Shown here piece after piece: positions 24,932-33,524 of a stretch of DNA of 64,000 nt. Position numbers and translations under genes: made by a program. The stretch's first letter is position 1; each line of letters begins with the position of its first letter. Location: assembly GCF_900108315.1 (NCBI RefSeq), contig NZ_FNVB01000005.1, positions 496,001 through 560,000 on the forward strand, written 5' to 3'. A model generated the notes under the pieces. It had not been told where the DNA came from. It made no database searches and saw only the letters and a list, made by a program, of their open reading frames with translations. The stretch is from Saccharopolyspora kobensis (GTDB lineage Bacteria; Actinomycetota; Actinomycetes; Mycobacteriales; Pseudonocardiaceae).

Positions 24932-25850
24932 ATCGGATCCTCGGGTCGAGAACCGCGTAGAGCATGTCCACGAGCAGGTTCATCAGCAGGTACACCAGGA
25001 CCAGCAGGGTCACGATGCCGACGACCGTGGTGCCTTCCTTGGTGAGGATGGCCTTGTAGACCAGCCCGCCGATGCCCCGGATGTTGAAGATGCCCTCGGT
25101 CACGATGGCGCCACCCATGAGCGCGCCGAGCTCGGTGCCCAGGAAGGTGATCACCGGGATCAGCGAGTTGCGCAGCAGGTGCACGCCGACGACCCGCTTC
25201 GGTTCCAGCCCCTTGGCAACCGCGGTCCGCACGTAGTCGGCCCGCTTGTTCTCCATCAGGCTGGTGCGGGTCAACCGCGCCACGTAGGCCATCGACGTGC
25301 TGCCCAGCACGAAGCCCGGCACGATCAGCTCGCCCCAGGTCGCCTGGGAGCTCACGCTCGGCGTGATGATGCCCAGCTCGGTGCCCAGCACGACCTGCAG
25401 GATGAAGCCGGTGACGAACACCGGCAGCGAGATCAGGAACAGGGTCGACAGCAGCACGAGGTTGTCGATGAACCCGCGCCCGCGCAGACCGGTCAGGATG
25501 CCCGCGCCGACACCGATCAGCGCGGCGAAGGCCAGCGCCACGACGGCCAGCCGCAGGGTGATCGGGTAGGCGTCGGCCACCAGCTGGTTGACCGGGATGC
25601 CCGCGAAGGTCTCGCCGAAGTCGCCCTGCAGGATCTGCCCCAGGTACTTGAAGTACTGAACGATCACCGGGTCGTTCAGGTTGTACTTCTCGGTCATCTC
25701 CGCGATGTAGGCGGGCGGGCACGGCCGGTCCCCGCAGCGGCCGGCGAACGGATCACCGGGAAGCGCCCAGATCAGGGCGTAGATGATGAACGTCGTCCCG
25801 ATGAACACCGGGATCAGCTGCAGCAACCGCCGCAGCACGTAGCGTCCCAC
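24924..25850 (-). CDS. Peptide ABC transporter permease (OppB/DppB type)
   Basis: 308 residues. The N-terminus MGRYVLRRLLQLIPVFIGTT is the standard DppB/OppB opening, and the EAA loop is DYVRTAVAKGLEPKRVVGVHLL. Six membrane helices. It includes an unusual cysteine pair in GRCGDRPCPPAY in the first periplasmic loop. GTG start at 25850 with a GGAGGAGG site. Confidence 0.93.
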   Translation of the reverse strand: MGRYVLRRLLQLIPVFIGTTFIIYALIWALPGDPFAGRCGDRPCPPAYIAEMTEKYNLNDPVIVQYFKYLGQILQGDFGETFAGIPVNQLVADAYPITLRLAVVALAFAALIGVGAGILTGLRGRGFIDNLVLLSTLFLISLPVFVTGFILQVVLGTELGIITPSVSSQATWGELIVPGFVLGSTSMAYVARLTRTSLMENKRADYVRTAVAKGLEPKRVVGVHLLRNSLIPVITFLGTELGALMGGAIVTEGIFNIRGIGGLVYKAILTKEGTTVVGIVTLLVLVYLLMNLLVDMLYAVLDPRIRYD

Positions 25851-25870
25851 GTCAACCTCCTCCAGGACGC

Positions 25871-25912
25871 AAGTCGGGCCCGGCCCGCACTGGTCGGGCC
25901 GGACCCGGACTT
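25871..25912 (-). terminator. Intercistronic hairpin between oppA-like and oppB-like genes
   Basis: AAGTCGGGCCCGGCCCG and CGGGCCGGACCCGGACTT pair with one bulge. Its position right after the binding-protein stop suggests partial termination or 3' protection, giving more binding protein than permease. Confidence 0.6.
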
Positions 25913-25918
25913 ACCCGA

Positions 25919-27535
25919 TCAGGACTTCAGCTTGACGGTCTCGAAGTTCAAGTTCCGGTCAAAGGTCACCGTCGCACCTTCCAGGCGCTCGGACCAGCCG
26001 ACGGAGGCCTTCTGGTTCCAAAGCGGGATGGACGGCATGTCCTTGGCCAGGATCTTCTCGGCCTCGAGGTAGAGCTTGTTGGCCTCTTCCTCGGTGGGAG
26101 CCTGGTCAGCGCGGTTCATCGCCTCGTTGAACTCGGGGCTGTCGTAGCGCATGTAGTTCGACGACGCACCGGTCCGGTAGACCTTGCCCAGGAAGGTCTC
26201 CGCCGCCGGGTAGTCACCCAGCCAGCCGAAGCGGAACGGCCCGTTGTGGGCGTTCTCCTTGTGCATCTTCAGGAACTCGGAGAACGTCGGCACCGGGTTG
26301 AAGACGCAGTCCACGCCCAGGTTGTTCTTGAACTGGCCGCAGATGGCCTCGATCCACTCCTTGTGACCACCGTCGGAGTTCGAGGTGATGGTGATCGGGC
26401 CCTGGAAGCCGGTCTCGGCCAGCAGCTGCTTGGCCTTCTCCGGGTTGAACTCGCAGAACTCACCGCAGCCGCCGGCCTGGTAGCCCGGGACGGCGTCGGC
26501 GACGACCCAGCCGGTGGCCGGTTCGTAGCTGTTCTGGAAGACCGTCGAGGTGATCTGCTTGCGGTCGATGGCCATCGAGAGGGCCTGCCGCACCTTCGGG
26601 TCCTGGTACTTCGGGTCGTACAGCGGGACCTGGAGCGCGTTGTTGCTCAGGATCGGCTTGGACTCACCGCGGTCCTGCAGGTCGGTCTTCCACTTGTCGC
26701 CGACCATCGCCGACGGCGGCAGCTGGTCGATGAAGTCGAGGTTGCCCGAGACCAGGTCCTGGTAGGCGGTCTCCAGCTCGTTGTAGATGCGGAACTCGAT
26801 GCCGTTGATCTGCGGCTTGTTCTTGCCCGCGTACTGGTCGTACTTGACCAGCTTGATGAACGCGTTCGGCTGCCGCGAGTCCCACTTGAACGGGCCGTTG
26901 CCGACCGGCTTCTCCTCGAACGCCTTCGGGTCGGCGAAGAAGCTCTCGGGCAGCGGCGAGAACGCGGTGTAGCCGAGCATCACCGGGAAGGTCGCGAACG
27001 GCGCGTCGAGGGTGACCTCGAAGTTCAGGTCGTCGACGACCTTCAGGCCGGACATCTCCTTGGCGGTGGGAGCCGGGCCGTCGCCCTCTTCCCCGCCCGG
27101 GTTGACGTCCTTGTAGCCCTGGATGTGCTCGAAGAAGGACGTGGTCGACTGGCCGTTCGGGCCGTAGGCGGCGTAGTTCCAGGCCTTGACGAAGCTGTTC
27201 GACGTGACCGGCGTGCCGTCGTGGAAGGTCCAGCCCGGCTTGAGCTTGATCTTGAAGACCTTGTTGTCGGTCGTGTCGATCGACTCGGCGACAGCGTTGT
27301 ACGGCTCGGTGGTCTTCTCGTCGTAGTCGACCAGGCCGGTGAACATCGCCTTCAGCACGTTGCCACCACCGGTCTCGGTGGTGTTGCTCGGCACCAGCGG
27401 GTTCTCAGGCTCGGTGTGGTTCACCGAGACGATGCCGTCGCCGGCTTCCGCACCGCCGCCACCGCCGCAGGCGCTGGCGAACAACCCCACCGCCAGTGGG
27501 GCCGCGACCCAGGCGACCAAGCGTCGTTTCCGCAT
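25919..27535 (-). CDS. Peptide ABC transporter substrate-binding lipoprotein
   Basis: 538 residues. The signal peptide MRKRRLVAWVAAPLAVGLFA ends in a lipobox with Cys23 followed by a GGGGG linker, so it is anchored to the outer face of the membrane. The SBP_bac_5 fold is seen from residue 45 (VLKAMFTGLVDYD, WTFHDGTPVTSNSFVKAW, VRQALSMAIDRKQI). A GGAGG site precedes the ATG. It is the first gene of the operon and delivers oligopeptides to the OppBC channel. Confidence 0.95.
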   Translation of the reverse strand: MRKRRLVAWVAAPLAVGLFASACGGGGGAEAGDGIVSVNHTEPENPLVPSNTTETGGGNVLKAMFTGLVDYDEKTTEPYNAVAESIDTTDNKVFKIKLKPGWTFHDGTPVTSNSFVKAWNYAAYGPNGQSTTSFFEHIQGYKDVNPGGEEGDGPAPTAKEMSGLKVVDDLNFEVTLDAPFATFPVMLGYTAFSPLPESFFADPKAFEEKPVGNGPFKWDSRQPNAFIKLVKYDQYAGKNKPQINGIEFRIYNELETAYQDLVSGNLDFIDQLPPSAMVGDKWKTDLQDRGESKPILSNNALQVPLYDPKYQDPKVRQALSMAIDRKQITSTVFQNSYEPATGWVVADAVPGYQAGGCGEFCEFNPEKAKQLLAETGFQGPITITSNSDGGHKEWIEAICGQFKNNLGVDCVFNPVPTFSEFLKMHKENAHNGPFRFGWLGDYPAAETFLGKVYRTGASSNYMRYDSPEFNEAMNRADQAPTEEEANKLYLEAEKILAKDMPSIPLWNQKASVGWSERLEGATVTFDRNLNFETVKLKS

Positions 27536-27741
27536 TTAGCGTCCTCCTGTTTCCACGCGCTCCCCGGAGGTTCATTCCCAGGGCATCACGCGCAGCGGAT
27601 CATTCACCGCCGCGTCAGACGAGCGTAAACATAAGGGAGAACCAGATCACGCCGGTGCGCTGTCACAAATCCGTCACTTTCTGATTCGATTCAGACCAGT
27701 TGTCACCCAAAAGATGGAATATGACTTCCACATGGTGAGAA

Positions 27742-28695
27742 CTAGCTGATAGACAGGGCTATACCGTCAAGGATGTCGTGCTCACTGACAGTAACCCCGG
27801 TGATCCCGGCGCGCTCCGCCAATTCCTCCGCGAGAACCTTGATCACCAGCGCACCACCGCCGATGACGTCCACCCTTCCCGGATGCATCGAACCGATTGC
27901 GGAGCGTTCATCGTGCGACATGCCGAGCAGATCTTCGGTGATTTGTTCGACCCGGCTCTGGGAAATACGGGAAAGATGAATTGCCGCCGGGTCGTATTCC
28001 GGTAGGTCCTGCGCGATCGCGGACAACGTGGTCGCGGTTCCGGCGACGCCGACCCAGGTCTTGGCACCCGAGCAGTCCACCGCGGCGAAGGCCTCGTCGA
28101 GCACCTGCCGGGCCACCTTCTCCGCCTCCCGCACCTCCTCGTCGGTGGGCGGATCGGTGTGCAGGCAGCGCTCGGTCAGCCGCACGCAGCCGACGTCGGC
28201 CGAGTGCGCTGCCGCGATGTCGGCGCGCACGCCGTCCCAGGTGCCGACCACGACCTCGGTGGAACCGCCGCCGACGTCGGTGACCACGAACGGGCCGTCC
28301 AGCGGGTCGAGGTCGCCGACCGCGCCGGTGAACGACAACCGGGCTTCCTCATCACCGCTGATCACCTCGGCGTCGACGCCGAGCGTCTCCCGCACCATGC
28401 TGAAGAAGTCCTCGCGGTTGGCCGCGTCCCGGGTCGCCGAGGTCGCCACCATGCGGATCCGCTCGACGCCCTTGCGGACGGCGATCGCGGCGTAGTCGGC
28501 CAGCGCCGCCCGGGTCCGCTCCAGCGCCTCGTCGGCGAGCCGCCCGGTGGCGTCCACGCCCTGGCCGAGGCGGACGATCCGCATCCCGCGGTACACGTCC
28601 CGCAGATCGCGCCGACCGTCGTCGTGCACCGTCACATCGGCCACCAGCAGCCGGATCGAGTTCGTCCCGCAGTCGATCGCCGCAACCCGTGACAT
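27742..28695 (-). CDS. ppx: Ppx/GppA-type exopolyphosphatase
   Basis: 317 residues, the short single-fold actinobacterial form. The phosphate loop is AAIDCGTNSIRLLVADV (5-21), the second nucleotide loop is VVTDVGGGSTEVVVG, and the third conserved block is VDVIGGGALVIKVL. It hydrolyses polyphosphate or the pppGpp gamma phosphate. The position two genes from DUF501 and the ftsB-like gene matches Rv1026 in M. tuberculosis. The short gap to the transglycosylase gene suggests possible cotranscription. Confidence 0.93.
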   Translation of the reverse strand: MSRVAAIDCGTNSIRLLVADVTVHDDGRRDLRDVYRGMRIVRLGQGVDATGRLADEALERTRAALADYAAIAVRKGVERIRMVATSATRDAANREDFFSMVRETLGVDAEVISGDEEARLSFTGAVGDLDPLDGPFVVTDVGGGSTEVVVGTWDGVRADIAAAHSADVGCVRLTERCLHTDPPTDEEVREAEKVARQVLDEAFAAVDCSGAKTWVGVAGTATTLSAIAQDLPEYDPAAIHLSRISQSRVEQITEDLLGMSHDERSAIGSMHPGRVDVIGGGALVIKVLAEELAERAGITGVTVSEHDILDGIALSIS

Positions 28696-28775
28696 CCGAG
28701 CCCTCCTCCGCTTCGCGCAGCCCTGACGTCCACGCTACTTGCCGGGTCCACCGGGCCCGGCAAGCCCTGCGGAGC

Positions 28776-30461
28776 TCACTGCGGCGGTGTGGGAATTCCC
28801 GTTGTGCAGGTCGCGAAGGCGCCTGGTCCGTGCTGGACGTAGACCTCCTGACCCGGCACCAGGGTGGCGGGATCGGTGCTCCCGGGCGCGATCGCGGTGC
28901 CCGGTGCGGGCAGCTCGGCGACGAACTCGCCGCGGCCCAGCACGGCCGGATCGCAGGTGCCCAACGACTCGACGGGCGGCGGAACGGGGTCGCCCGTTTC
29001 GGGCAACGGCTCGGTGACGGACGGTGGCGGCGGCGCGACGTCGGACGGCGGCCCGCCGGGGTTCGTCGGAGCGGTTTCCGGTGCCGGAGGCGCGGCGGGC
29101 GGAGGTACCGGTTTCGCATCGCTCTGCGGCGCACCGGGCTCGGTCGCCGGCGGCGGGGTTCCCGGCTCCGGCGGCGCCCCGGTGCCGGAGGACGGCGGAG
29201 CGCCGGTACCGGAGGACGGCGGAGCGCCGGTACCGGAGGACGGCGGGGCGCCGGGCTCGGTCGCCGGCGGTGCAGTGCTCGCGGGCGGCGGAGTGCCGGG
29301 CGTGGTCGGTTGCGGTGCGGAGGTGCCGGTGGGCGGCGGTGCGGTCGGCGACGGGGTCAGGTTCGGCGGTGTCGGCTCCGGGATAGTCGGCGGCGCCACG
29401 CTGATCTCACCGGGCTGCGCCACCGGCGCACCGGGCTGCGGGGGCGCTTCCCCGGACGGCGTCGGCGGCGCGCTGGACGGTGCGGGCGGCTCGGGCGACG
29501 ACGGCGGCGGTGGCGCGGCGGCGGGTTCGGCGGGCATGGCGAGCACGGCCGGGCCCTCGGGCAGGCGTTCGCCGGCGAGCACGTCGTCGACCTCCGGTGC
29601 CAGCTCCGACGGCATCGGCGTCACGCCGTTCGCGTAAGCCGCCGCCCAGATCAGCACCGTGCGCACGTAGCTCTCGGAGTGGTTGTAGCGGAACACCGCC
29701 GACGCCAGCTCGCTCGGCGCGCGCAGATCACCACCGCCGCTGCAGAGGTACTGCCCCGCGGCGGCGGCGGCGTCGTGCACGTTGTGCGGGCTGGCGGCGC
29801 CGTCGGCGTTGCCGTCCACCGCGAACTTCCGCCAGGTCGACGGGATGAACTGCATCGGCCCGACCGCGCGGTCCCACACCGGGTCGCCGTCGAGCGCACC
29901 GCCGTCGGTGTCCGGGATCGCCGCGATCCCGGGGCCGCCGGACAGCCGCGGGCCGAGGATGGCGCGCACCGTGGTGCCCAGCAGGTCGACGCTGCCGGAG
30001 CGTGCGTGGCCCGATTCGATGCGGCCGATCGACGCCAGCACCGACCAGTGCAGCCCGCAGCCCGGAGTGCTCCGGTTCGCCGCGTCGGCGGCCTGGTGGT
30101 AGGCGATCAGCACGGCCGCCGGGATGCCGAGCGGGCCGGTGGGCAGGTCGATCGGGCGTTCGGCACCACCGGCCAGCTCGCGCGGATCGCCCGCCTGCCC
30201 CAGCAGGTCGGGCCCGGGTTGCGGCGCCTGCGGCAGGTGTCCCGTCACGCCCAGCTCGCGCGGATCGGACCGCTGGCCCGGCGGCACCTGCGGCGCCGCG
30301 AGGAAGGAGCTCGACGCTCCGACCAGCGTCACCGGGAGCAGCAGCGCAGGCGTCAGCGCGGTGACCGCGACCCACCTCCGCGCCCGTTGCCTGGCCCTTC
30401 CGCCGAACCGCGGAGCCGTTTTCCACATGTGCTTGCCGTGGCGCTTGCTGCGAGCCGTCAC
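28776..30461 (-). CDS. Secreted or anchored lytic transglycosylase with long Pro-rich tail
   Basis: 561 residues from GTG 30461 (GGGGG site 8 nt upstream). A signal-anchor helix lies at about 30-52. The transglycosylase domain (about 110-290) has the catalytic Glu149 in SIGRIESGHA and the family block DRAVGPMQFIPSTWRKFA. The third family block, acidic DxDGDG in its paralogs, is degenerate here (DGNADGAASPHNVHD). From about 340 a 180-residue Pro/Ala/Thr-rich tail probably spans the wall; it holds three perfect APPSSGTG repeats. The last 50 residues form a small domain with two cysteines (GTCDP, FATCTTG). Role: peptidoglycan cleavage. Confidence 0.85.
   Translation of the reverse strand: MTARSKRHGKHMWKTAPRFGGRARQRARRWVAVTALTPALLLPVTLVGASSSFLAAPQVPPGQRSDPRELGVTGHLPQAPQPGPDLLGQAGDPRELAGGAERPIDLPTGPLGIPAAVLIAYHQAADAANRSTPGCGLHWSVLASIGRIESGHARSGSVDLLGTTVRAILGPRLSGGPGIAAIPDTDGGALDGDPVWDRAVGPMQFIPSTWRKFAVDGNADGAASPHNVHDAAAAAGQYLCSGGGDLRAPSELASAVFRYNHSESYVRTVLIWAAAYANGVTPMPSELAPEVDDVLAGERLPEGPAVLAMPAEPAAAPPPPSSPEPPAPSSAPPTPSGEAPPQPGAPVAQPGEISVAPPTIPEPTPPNLTPSPTAPPPTGTSAPQPTTPGTPPPASTAPPATEPGAPPSSGTGAPPSSGTGAPPSSGTGAPPEPGTPPPATEPGAPQSDAKPVPPPAAPPAPETAPTNPGGPPSDVAPPPPSVTEPLPETGDPVPPPVESLGTCDPAVLGRGEFVAELPAPGTAIAPGSTDPATLVPGQEVYVQHGPGAFATCTTGIPTPPQ
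29174..29247. repeat. 24-bp tandem repeat inside the transglycosylase gene
   Basis: Three copies of a 24-bp unit containing CGGAGGACGGCGGAGCGCCG, encoding APPSSGTG on the minus strand. The second and third are almost identical. Such in-frame repeats usually vary in number between strains. Confidence 0.75.
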
Positions 30462-30675
30462 TAGTCCATCCCCCGACGTGGACCGCGAAAACGAATGGCC
30501 TCCTGGATACACCAACAGGTGGACGATCGCCGGATGGCGGGCCGGGAGGTCACCCGGTCGACTGGTCGGATGCTCGAACAGGACTGCGGCGCGTAGCGCC
30601 ACCTCGGGGGCGGTGGTCGGGCGAGGGTCCGGCGCGGTTCCCACTGCTCCGTCCGGGCGGTGCGATCCACCGATT

Positions 30676-30694
30676 TCCCGCTCGGCGAGCGGGA
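30676..30694. promoter_or_regulatory. Inverted repeat upstream of aidB
   Basis: TCCCGCTCG-G-CGAGCGGGA, perfect 9-bp arms with one central base, 6 bp before a TACGCT -10 (30701-30706) that stands 6 nt from the aidB ATG. Operator candidate and leaderless promoter. Confidence 0.5.
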
Positions 30695-30712
30695 TCTGCC
30701 TACGCTCCGGAC

Positions 30713-32326
30713 ATGACGCTCACCGACGAGCCCCGCGTGTTCGGCACCCACCAGGTGACCAACCAGCCACCGCCGCTGTCCGGATTCGATCCGCTGGCCT
30801 GCGACCCGGCACTCGGCTCGGCGCTCACCCGCTACGCCGTCGGGGACCTCACCGCGCTGGCCAGGGAGGCCGGCTCGGAGGAGGCCCGCGAGCACGGCCG
30901 CCTGGCCAACGAGAACCCGCCGCGGCTGCGCACCCACGACCGCTACGGCAACCGGATCGACGAGGTCGAGTTCCACCCGTCCTGGCACTGGCTGATGTCG
31001 CGCGCCGTCGAGCACGGGCTGCACGCCGCGCCGTGGACCCGCGGGCCCGGCGCGCACCTGCGCCGAGCGGCGGGCTTCTACCTGTGGTCGCAGGTCGAAC
31101 CGGGGCACAGCTGCCCGATCTCGATGACCTACTCGGCGGTGCCCGCGCTGCGCTACCACCCCGAACTGGCCGCCGGGCTCGTGCCGAAGCTCGCCGCCAC
31201 GGAGTACGACTTCGGGCTGCGGCCGCCCGCGGAGAAGGCCGCGCTGCTGGCGGGCATGTCGATGACCGAGAAGCAGGGCGGCTCGGACGTGCGGGCCAAC
31301 TCCACGACCGCCGAGCCGCTCGCCGACGGCACCTACCGGCTGGTCGGGCACAAGTGGTTCACCTCGGCGCCGATGAACGACCTGTTCCTGACGCTGGCCC
31401 AGGCGCCCGGCGGGCTGAGCTGCTTCCTGGTGCCGCGGGTGCTGCCGGACGGCAGCCGCAACGAGATCCGGTTGCAGCGGCTCAAGGACAAGCTGGGCAA
31501 CAAGTCCAACGCCTCGGCCGAGCTGGAGTACACCGGCGCGATCGGCCACCTGATCGGCGAGGAGGGCCGGGGCGTCCGCTGCATCATCGAGATGGTGTCG
31601 ATGACCAGGTTGGACTGCGTGCTGGGTTCGGCCGCCAACATCCGCGTCGCGCTGTCCGAAGCGGCCCACCACGTGCAGCACCGCAGCGCTTTCGGCGAAC
31701 GCCTGGTCGACCTCCCGCTGATGCAGAACGTGCTGGCCGACCTGGCACTGGAGTCCGAAGCGGCGACGACGCTGGCGATGCGCCTGGCAGCGGCGGTGGA
31801 GCAGGGCGAGCACGACCTGCTGCGCCTGGTGCTCCCGGCGGCGAAGTTCTACGTCTGCAAGCGCGCTCCCGCGGTGGTCGCCGAAGCACTGGAGTGCCTG
31901 GGCGGCAACGGCTACGTCGAGGAGTCCGGCATGCCCCGCCTGTACCGGGAGGCGCCGCTGATGTCGATCTGGGAGGGCTCGGGCAACGTGACCGCCCTGG
32001 ACCTGCTGCGCGCCCTGGCGAAACAACCGTCCACAAGGGACGCGGTCGACGCCGAGCTGGACGCGGCGGCAGGCGCGAACTCGCACTACGACGCGGCCCT
32101 GCACCGGCTCCGAGCCGATCTCGACTCCCCTGCCCCGGAACGCGCCAGAGCCCTGGCCGAGCTCCTGGCCCTGACCTTCCAGGCCTCGCTCCTCCTGCGC
32201 TGCGCCCCGACCAACGTCGCGGAGGCCTTCGCGGCAACCCGCCTGGGCCCAGCGGCCCGAACCTTCGGCGCAACACCGATCCCAGGCGCCCACGCCCTCG
32301 TCAACCGAATAGCCCCCAACCGCTGA
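30713..32326 (+). CDS. aidB: AidB-type acyl-CoA dehydrogenase
   Basis: 537 residues. The sequence follows E. coli AidB throughout: HQVTNQPPPLSGFD at the N-terminus, GMSMTEKQGGSDVRANSTTA, RLKDKLGNKSNASAELEYTG, MTRLDCVLGSAANIR and MPRLYREAPLMSIWEGSGN. AidB is an FAD protein of the acyl-CoA dehydrogenase fold that binds DNA and belongs to the adaptive alkylation response in E. coli. No ada or alkB gene is in this window. Expression looks leaderless. Confidence 0.9.
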   Translation: MTLTDEPRVFGTHQVTNQPPPLSGFDPLACDPALGSALTRYAVGDLTALAREAGSEEAREHGRLANENPPRLRTHDRYGNRIDEVEFHPSWHWLMSRAVEHGLHAAPWTRGPGAHLRRAAGFYLWSQVEPGHSCPISMTYSAVPALRYHPELAAGLVPKLAATEYDFGLRPPAEKAALLAGMSMTEKQGGSDVRANSTTAEPLADGTYRLVGHKWFTSAPMNDLFLTLAQAPGGLSCFLVPRVLPDGSRNEIRLQRLKDKLGNKSNASAELEYTGAIGHLIGEEGRGVRCIIEMVSMTRLDCVLGSAANIRVALSEAAHHVQHRSAFGERLVDLPLMQNVLADLALESEAATTLAMRLAAAVEQGEHDLLRLVLPAAKFYVCKRAPAVVAEALECLGGNGYVEESGMPRLYREAPLMSIWEGSGNVTALDLLRALAKQPSTRDAVDAELDAAAGANSHYDAALHRLRADLDSPAPERARALAELLALTFQASLLLRCAPTNVAEAFAATRLGPAARTFGATPIPGAHALVNRIAPNR

Positions 32327-32356
32327 CACCACCCACCACCACAATCGCAATGCCAC

Positions 32357-32496
32357 ACACCCAGTGCGCCCCACCCAGCACCACACACCCAGTGCGCGAC
32401 ACCCAATGCCAGACACCCGGTCCGGGACACCCGGTCCGGGACGCCCGGTCCGGGACACCCAGTCCGGGACACCCGGTGCGGGACGCCCGGTGCGGG
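32357..32496. repeat. 14-bp tandem repeat, ten units
   Basis: Ten head-to-tail 14-bp units (consensus ACACCCGGTCCGGG) start 30 bp after the aidB stop. The first four are more divergent (ACACCCAGTGCGCC type). Because 14 is not a multiple of 3, the repeat is not a coding repeat. It runs directly into family A copy 1. Confidence 0.85.
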
Positions 32497-32499
32497 ACG

Positions 32500-32640
32500 G
32501 CAATTTCAATGGAAATCAAACGTGCGATTTCAATGGAACTTGCGGCCCGTCGGCGTGTCGGGCACCGACACGCCGACGGCACGTCGCGATCTGCGCAATT
32601 TCAATGGAAATTAGACGTGCGATTTCCATTGAAATTGCGC
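32500..32640. repeat. Family A composite palindromic element, copy 1 (141 bp)
   Basis: Ends are perfect 17-bp inverted repeats (GCAATTTCAATGGAAAT and its complement). Inside are two more AT-rich near-palindromes and a central GC hairpin, GTCGGCGTGTCG-N5-CGACACGCCGAC. The same 141-bp layout recurs at 49161-49301 and, slightly shorter, at 61495-61624. All three copies are intergenic. AT-rich blocks like these stand out sharply in this genome. Confidence 0.85.
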
Positions 32641-32763
32641 CTGTGTCGGGACCGCAGCCGCGACGGTCGACGTGGTCGGGTCGCGGAATCCCTTGCTCGC
32701 GCCGCAGGCGCATGGCCCGCGACCCGCTGCTCGGAGCGCCGTGCGAAACGAGTCGCGAATGCC

Positions 32764-33018
32764 GGGTCAGCGGTTCGGGAGGTGTCTCGGATCCCGGTTC
32801 ACCGGTTCAGGAGGTGTCTCGCAATCCGGGTCACCGGTTCAGCAGATGTCTCGAAGAGCCCGGGTCAGCGGCTCAGCAGTGCCTCTGACCCGAGTCAGCG
32901 GTTCAGAAGGTGTCTCGGATCCCGGATCACCGGTTCAGGAGGTGCCTCGAAACCCGGGTCACCGGTTCGGGAGCTGTCGCGGATCCCGAACCAGCGGTTC
33001 GGGAGGTGCCTCTGACCC
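32764..33018. repeat. About 32-bp tandem repeat, eight units, copied from a gene tail
   Basis: Eight imperfect units, 30-34 bp each, with consensus GGGTCAGCGGTTCAGGAGGT then GTCTCGGATCCC. The next unit in phase is the 3' end of the DUF501 gene itself: its last codons (HLLNR-stop, minus strand) are the first 20 bp of the unit. The array therefore seems to have arisen by amplification of the gene's end, and each unit carries an in-register stop codon. Confidence 0.8.
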
Positions 33019-33021
33019 GGG

Positions 33022-33522
33022 TCAGCGGTTCAGGAGGTGGCGGTGCTCTGGCCAGCGTTCGGCGATCAGGTCCAGTGCTTCGTCGCCGAACGGGTTCACG
33101 CCGGGGCCCTTGGCCAGGGCGTGGGCGATGTGCACGTGGAGGCACTTGACGCGATCCGGCATGCCGCCCGCGCTGACCTCGGTGCCGAGGGACTCCAGCG
33201 CGTTTCGCTCCGCCAGGTAGGAGTCGTGCGCCCGCTGGTACTGCTCGGCCAGCTCCGCGTCGTCGGCCAGCCGGTCCTGCATCTCCCGCATCAGACCTTC
33301 CGCCTCGAAGGTCGAGGCGTGCGAGACCAGCTGCGGCGCGGTCAAGTAGTACAGCGTCGGGAAGGGCGTGCCGTCCTCCAGCCGCGGCCAGGTCTGCACC
33401 ACCGTCGGTTCGCCGGCCGCGTCGCGGGCCGCGATCGCGTGCAGGCCGCGCGGCGGGCGGCCGAGCTGCCTGCGGATGCATTCCCGGTCGGCGTCGCTGA
33501 TCGCCGGCGCACCCGAGTTCAA
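33022..33522 (-). CDS. DUF501-family protein
   Basis: 166 residues. The DUF501 core is recognisable: DRECIRRQLGRPPRGLHAIA, then PTLYYLTAPQLVSHASTFEA and GGMPDRVKCLHVHIAHALAK. Function unknown; it sits beside ftsB and eno in many actinobacteria and matches Rv1025 in M. tuberculosis. No ATG is available. TTG at 33522 has an AAGGA site 9 nt upstream; TTG at 33528 overlaps the ftsB stop as TTGA and is an alternative. The gene end has been amplified into the downstream tandem array. Confidence 0.85.
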   Translation of the reverse strand: MNSGAPAISDADRECIRRQLGRPPRGLHAIAARDAAGEPTVVQTWPRLEDGTPFPTLYYLTAPQLVSHASTFEAEGLMREMQDRLADDAELAEQYQRAHDSYLAERNALESLGTEVSAGGMPDRVKCLHVHIAHALAKGPGVNPFGDEALDLIAERWPEHRHLLNR

Positions 33523-33524
33523 CG

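Noticed and set aside
30461..32509. A 682-codon minus-strand frame antisense to aidB, starting in the 14-bp tandem repeat.
   Set aside because: No protein family features, and aidB on the other strand is clear. The start is repeat-derived.
32500..32640. Family A considered as a CRISPR-like array, because of repeated AT-rich boxes.
   Set aside because: Only four boxes per element with 10-bp gaps and a hairpin in the middle; spacers are not unique 30-40-mers and no cas genes are in the window.
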